Below are positions 59,501 to 64,000 of a stretch of DNA of 64,000 bases, in pieces (the stretch's first letter is position 1; every line of letters starts with the position of its first letter). A program made the translations under genes and the position numbers. A model generated the notes under the pieces. That model had not been told where the DNA came from. It saw nothing but the letters and a program-made list of their open reading frames with translations, and made no database searches. The stretch is from Atopsyche davidsoni. Taxonomy: Eukaryota; Arthropoda; Insecta; Trichoptera; Hydrobiosidae. The stretch covers positions 5,744,501-5,808,500 of the forward strand of contig JAILWY010000002.1 in assembly GCA_022113835.1 (NCBI GenBank), read 5' to 3'.

Positions 59501-62500
59501 CTTAGAAACCGATTAGACTACATGATAAATAGGCCATTAATTTACTCTGGATCGGGACTGCAATTCAGTGCCATAGACCCATGTTTTTTAAGTATCAGAA
59601 AATTGGTACCGCAGATATTTACTCCAACTTGGAATGTATCTTAAGACATGTTTTTATGACAAGTCGATTGCAACAAATTTTTAAGATAAAAAGTAGATCT
59701 TATGTTCACAAAAGTTGGCCACCCCTGATATGGACAGCTAGTTGAGCGTTTTTGATTTGCGGTTAATGCTTATATAATATCCTCAGCCAGCATACCTAGT
59801 TACATTCCGTGCCTGGCGATCATTAATTTTAGATTTTGCGCAAAAAATGAATACTGAACAGCCAATGTGCCCACAAGTATACTCGAGCAGCGTGGCTCAA
59901 CACTGATGGGACATCTCAAGGACTTGTACACGGATAGGCGACATGGGCCTATTATACCGCGTTGTTTTCAACTTCGCACTCTACGACGTCCGATAAAATA
60001 CCATGCATAAATAAGAATTATATAAAATATTCGACCATACAAATTCGTAAACACTTGATCACTTGTATCCACGAAGAAAAAAAAACTGTAAATGTTGAAT
60101 AGGCATACAACGCATTTCTGCACTTGTGAATTTAGATCAACAAAAATTTTAGGTTTAATTAAAAAATATATATAATTCGATGTTTTCGTAAGACACGCTG
60201 TGTGTTAATCCATCGTAATGAATGCCGGGAGCCAGAGTGCGCGACGCTCACCAGCGTGGTGACCAGGTCCTTCATGAACTTGCCGGTCCTGCGGACGATG
60301 TGGTGCCGCAGCGGGATGTTGGTCTCCCCGTTCCTGAACATGACTCTCTTGGACTGCTTCTTGCGCAGGCCTCCGTTTTCGGGAGACTTCCTGAAGCAGA
60401 CGAAAGGCACAACTAAAAATTTTGTTTGGACTAACAAAAAAATATAAAAGTTTAATTTATATTTTTCATACTATGCCAAATTGGTCGATTGTTTATATTT
60501 TATATATGAGAAATCGTTTTATTTTGAATAACTTTGCGACAGTCGAAAAACTCAATTTTCTTATATCATTTAGACGGCGACTCTTTTCGGATAATAATTA
60601 TTTAAAAATGATATGTTTATTCAGACATTACGACGTATTATCAAAAGAAACTATTAACTATATAGTTATAAAAACTTGAAGCGTTGAGTATTTTTTTGGA
60701 TAATCAAGTGTGTTTAAAATTTGGGCATGTTTGCTTGTCGATAATGAGGCGTGGGTCGCATCACCTGGCCATAAAGGTGTGGAAAACAAAGCCAGACTCG
60801 TCCGAGAGATTACGTCCGTGGATTATTCGTGGATCTACTCGTGAAGACATTACTTACAAAATATGTAACATTACGGAAGACACTGTTGTGTTCTTCTTCA
60901 AGTGAAAGAGGTTGGTTACCATTTTCACGTTTGTTTTGAGCCAGTCTTACTGATTCGGCTAGATTCCCGACTTCCGCATCCACGTCAGTTTTCTTCTTCC
61001 AATGTCTATTTTTTCCTAGAAAATCAGCTGCATTAGGCTATATTTATTATTTAGAAAAATATATTGCCAAAATAGGATAGTTTTTTTTACCATCGACGGG
61101 AATTTTCTTTCTATGAGCATTGTGTGCAAGACTTATTGATTATATGATTATTGTTGTATATCTGGATAATTGAATATTTAATACAATGGTGATATGTTTT
61201 TCGTGCGTATTGGAGCTGTACTTCTTCGGAGTGAAACAAATTATTATTTGCACGAAATATTGACCTGATAATAATCATCTCACGCAAATATAAAATCACG
61301 ATTATCTACAAATGACTTGAGACTACTTGTGAGTGTTTTCGTCTTTTAAAGGCTTCTTTAAACTGTTTTGCTTCAGATTACTTGTTTAAATATGGGGATT
61401 ACAAATTAAACCTGTTATTAAATTTATTTTTATATTTATTTACTTCCATTCGAATGTGAGTGACTGCAGTCATGTTTAGGTCACAAAATAAAATCGCAAT
61501 ATATGTCTTTCAAGGAATATAATTGCCGACTATTATTAAAGTTGCAAGTCTGCACAAAGTAGACGCCTTATCTCTCATGGGTTATAGGTTTTAGAGCGTA
61601 CCTAAGCATATTAAAAAAATAATTTATATGTAATGTTTTTATGCGTTTTTTGTTGTATTTAGACAATATCTTAAAGCAACGTAAATGTTAATAACGATAA
61701 GATTATTTTTTAATGAAATATTGAGTTTTTTTTCTCCTCCAAATTAACGCATTACCACAACCGAAATACTGTCCCTTTCGACATCAAAAAACTTCGTCTG
61801 ATTGAAAAGTCGACCCGCATTTCCAGTCATTTGCGAGGAGAATATAAAATACGTAATAAAAACATTAAGCATTATCTTCTGCGAGCGTTAGCATTCTCGT
61901 GAAACAATTCCGAACACATAAATTAACTCCGACAAAAACTTGTCATTTCGAGTTTTTTTTTTCACGGGATGATGTCACTCCGAATATATTTGCGGCTCCG
62001 ACCAGATACAAAACCGTTTATTGTTTGTTCGGCGATCACTCGCGACCCACACAACTCGAGCTGTGGCTCAAAATGCTAAATTTTCCGTGTACAATAATGT
62101 AGGTATCACTCGCATCCATTATCGACACTCGTGCTAGCAATACAAAGTAAAATTACTGCATGCCCTAGTACACTTGCTGAGTTTACTCCGAGACGTATAT
62201 TTTTAATGAAATGACGATGACGGGTTTGTCATGGTGCTGATTGGTTGGATAGTATTATAATTTGCGGTAGTAATCGGTTATCGTTTTTGGAAATAACATT
62301 GAGAAATGAACTGCCACAAACCTGTGCTTCCTCATGCTGTTGCGGCCCGCGTACACCACGGGGAACATGGAGGTCAGCTCGCCCAGGGTGTTGTCGGGAG
62401 GCGGGGAGTCGCCCTCGCCCTCGCCCTCGCCCTCGCCCTCGCCCTCGCCCTCGCCCTCGCCCTCGCCCTCGCCCGTGGTCGCCCCGGGCCTCGGATTGAA

Positions 62501-63022
62501 ATCATTTCCGGAACGGTTTTCACTAGAAATATCTCGCTCGAATATGACGGGCTCCCGGTCGAAGCTGTCGGAAAAGGCTCGCGTTCTGGAGTTTTCCTCG
62601 TTGGCGGAGTCCTCGTTGGCAGTCCGAGCCGTGTCGGGGAGGAGGTCGCCGAAGCCGGCGCTCCTCCGGGGACAGCTCTCGGCGGAGATGTAGTCGGCGC
62701 AGTTGTTGTAGACTTCGTCGATGAGCTTGATGAGCGCCGCGCTGTCTCTCCTGCCGATCGCGCTCGCGCGACGCGCCTCGGCCATGGTGGGGCGCCGCTC
62801 GCGGATGTGCAGCTCCACCCTGTCCAGGCTGTTCTCGTCGAAGACGCTGTCGTCGGAAGTGCTGTCGGAGGTGCTGCCGGAGGTGGAGGCGTCGTCGTCC
62901 TCCGCGGGGTCGAGCGGAATGATCACGCTCGAGCCGGCGACTCGGGCGGAGCTCCGCGCCTCGAGGAGGTCGTCTGCGGAACCTCTCTCCATGGCTTCGA
63001 CGTAGCTTCTCTTCCGAATCAT
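56589..63022 (-). CDS. Irk: Inward-rectifier potassium channel (Kir/Irk), eight coding exons, 608 aa
   Basis: Exons in transcript order: 63022-62322, 60390-60252, 58919-58722, 58260-58189, 58051-57944, 57840-57599, 57090-56971, 56835-56589. All phases match. Residues 1-233 are a Ser/Asp/Glu/Arg-rich extension ending in a Gly-Glu dipeptide run (about 183-205). The Kir core then starts: RVMFRNGETNIPL, M1 at 288-312, the pore with C328 and C360 (the conserved extracellular disulfide pair, 32 apart as in Kir2.1), selectivity filter SIGYG at 348-352, M2 at about 363-386, then the cytoplasmic domain (SRNAVVCMRDGKLCLVVRVW, FEIIICLTGSS, ILWGQRF). The C-terminus is Ser/Pro-rich. It should form a plasma-membrane tetramer carrying inward K+ current, as Irk channels do in insect Malpighian tubules and salivary gland. 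At the M2 'rectification controller' position the Asp/Asn of strong rectifiers is replaced by a hydrophobic residue (L378 by my alignment), suggesting weak rectification. Which of Irk1-3 it matches is not decided. Confidence 0.92.
57130..57225. repeat. Imperfect inverted repeat in a K+-channel intron
   Basis: 'tcctggggttgag' near 57138 and 'ctcaaccctgga' near 57202 are imperfect inverted copies. It may be part of a small transposon. Confidence 0.3.
59545..59727 (-). mobile_element. Small hAT-like element in K+-channel intron 2
   Basis: On the minus strand it begins CAGGGGTGGCCAACTTTTGT and 'cataagatctactttttatc', matching the element at 31246 for most of its length. Here it keeps about 50 bp of internal sequence lost from the other copy. 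Confidence 0.55.
60890..61140 (-). mobile_element. LINE 3'-region fragment in K+-channel intron 1
   Basis: 'gtcttactgattcggctaga', 'aaaatcagctgcattaggct' and 'gggaattttctttctatgag' follow the same order as the copy at 29170-29500. Frameshifts destroy the ORF. Confidence 0.6.
62411..62474. repeat. (GCCCTC)n hexanucleotide repeat within coding exon 1 of the K+ channel
   Basis: About ten near-perfect copies of gccctc on the plus strand, read on the minus strand as an alternating Gly-Glu tract. A hexamer keeps frame, so length changes would be tolerated. It also creates long shadow frames on both strands. Confidence 0.95.
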
Positions 63023-63763
63023 CTCGAGCGGTCGAGTCTCGGAACTCGAGATAGTGCGACCGTGATTTTTATCGCCCCGTATTCCAAAATAAACAGATTT
63101 GATTCGACTTTATCACCTTTTTCGACTCGGTCTCCGCACTCCTCGCCCCGGGGAGGATCTCGAGTGATGAGTTGATAACCATTTTATCTTGCGAGTGATT
63201 TGTCGGTATCTTATCTCGAGACGCCGGCGACGCTGCCCCGCCGCGTTTGTTGATAGTTTTGTGTGCAAACGCATTTTTCGTGCAGAGGACACCTACACCC
63301 GTTAATTTAAAATGTCGGGCGTTTATTATCGTTTCCTCCGTTCATGCATTGTATACTCAAAAAGCATGGAAATTAGTACCAACTCGTTTAGTCTAGCGGA
63401 CCACATCTCCACTGAGTGGGCGCCGGAGCTAACTGCGTAATTGCATTCAAATTAGACTGCTGCTCCTCGACTATGCTGACAGAGTATATTAGTTATAATT
63501 TTGGTTTATAATTTTTACCGGCCAGGCGATTTGGACTTTCACATTTGAAGCCGAGGCGGGCTGACTTCCCGCCGGGCCTGACAACGCCGACTGTTGAGTT
63601 TCGCTCCGATCGACATTCAGGGTTGCTACAAAATAAATACATCTAGCACCGTTGAATGCAAAACGTTTTGATTAAAATAGGTTTTTTGCGTGTCATGTAG
63701 AGATTAATAAAACTTTTAAACCGAAAATTAATTGCATTTACTTAGTGTTTAGCTATATCGTCC
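63023..63763. promoter_or_regulatory. GC- and CpG-rich region upstream of the K+-channel start
   Basis: The GC-rich block of exon 1 continues to about 63250, then composition falls back to AT-rich. This is the likely 5' UTR or promoter region of the potassium channel. No clear TATA box was found. Confidence 0.4.
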
Positions 63764-63860
63764 CGAGTTCACCGGTTCGATTCTCACCCTGTAGTTGAAT
63801 CCATACTGATGAAAATGCAGGTGATTTGTTGTACTTCATGCATGGTATATATTATTTTAA
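63764..63860 (+). mobile_element. tRNA-derived SINE fragment
   Basis: 'caccggttcgattctcaccc' has a box B-like ggttcgattct; the downstream 'gatgaaaatgcaggtgattt' resembles SINE tails at 26.05 and 37.7 kb in arrangement. Confidence 0.4.
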
Positions 63861-64000
63861 ATTATAAATTAAAAAAATATTTTTCAGTATAAATCAATAA
63901 TATCATAAATGAGAAAAACTTTAAATTATATATTTTTTTTATTTCAGAATAAAATTAATATTATAGACTCTTATTGATAAACTCTAAAATAATTATTAAA

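Noticed and set aside
62306..63175. 289-codon plus frame and neighbours over the K+-channel first exon
   Set aside because: Shadow frames caused by high GC and the hexamer repeat; the minus frame splices in phase into a clear Kir core.

Overview
The window is AT-rich animal DNA with spliced genes, and everything in it points to an insect, most likely a moth or butterfly (Lepidoptera). The reasons are a peritrophin-type chitin-binding protein, many short degenerate transposons (piggyBac, hAT-like, LINE, tRNA-derived SINE), a BEL/Pao LTR element, and small exons with consensus GT-AG introns. The order-level call is inference. Exon models below were built by hand from splice sites and reading-frame phase; each joins without a frame break.

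Left part (1-31 kb) is mostly non-coding. It holds a 566-bp piggyBac remnant flanked by TTAA (1219-1784), a 465-bp tandem duplication (2602-3535) ending just upstream of a TATA-box promoter, and an intronless secreted chitin-binding protein (3683-4942) in which four copies of an 84-residue unit are almost identical. At 8861-14745 sits a complete, young-looking LTR retrotransposon: about 1.07-kb LTRs, TSD CATTC, a BEL/Pao-type Gag N-terminus, an internally repetitive ORF and a GC-rich minisatellite, but no protease, reverse transcriptase or integrase. Then come a 159-bp tandem array (15769-16570), dispersed repeats and long gene-free stretches.

Right part (31-64 kb) is gene-rich. (1) A six-exon secreted protein of unknown family, 304 aa, + strand, 31884-41590; its 6.4-kb first intron contains a 1.3-kb inverted-repeat element. 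(2) A three-exon BTB-BACK-Kelch protein, 584 aa, + strand, 43101-45073. (3) Rrp6/EXOSC10, the exosome 3'-5' exonuclease, 13 coding exons, 626 aa, - strand, 51577-45741, tail-to-tail with the Kelch gene. (4) Surf6/Rrp14, four exons, 292 aa, + strand, 52823-55021, head-to-head with Rrp6. (5) An inward-rectifier potassium channel, eight coding exons, 608 aa, - strand, 63022-56589, with a long acidic N-terminal extension containing a Gly-Glu dipeptide run.

Rrp6 and Surf6 both belong to nucleolar pre-rRNA processing and are divergently arranged about 1.2 kb apart. The other genes show no obvious pathway link. No rRNA, CRISPR or bacterial-type feature is present.
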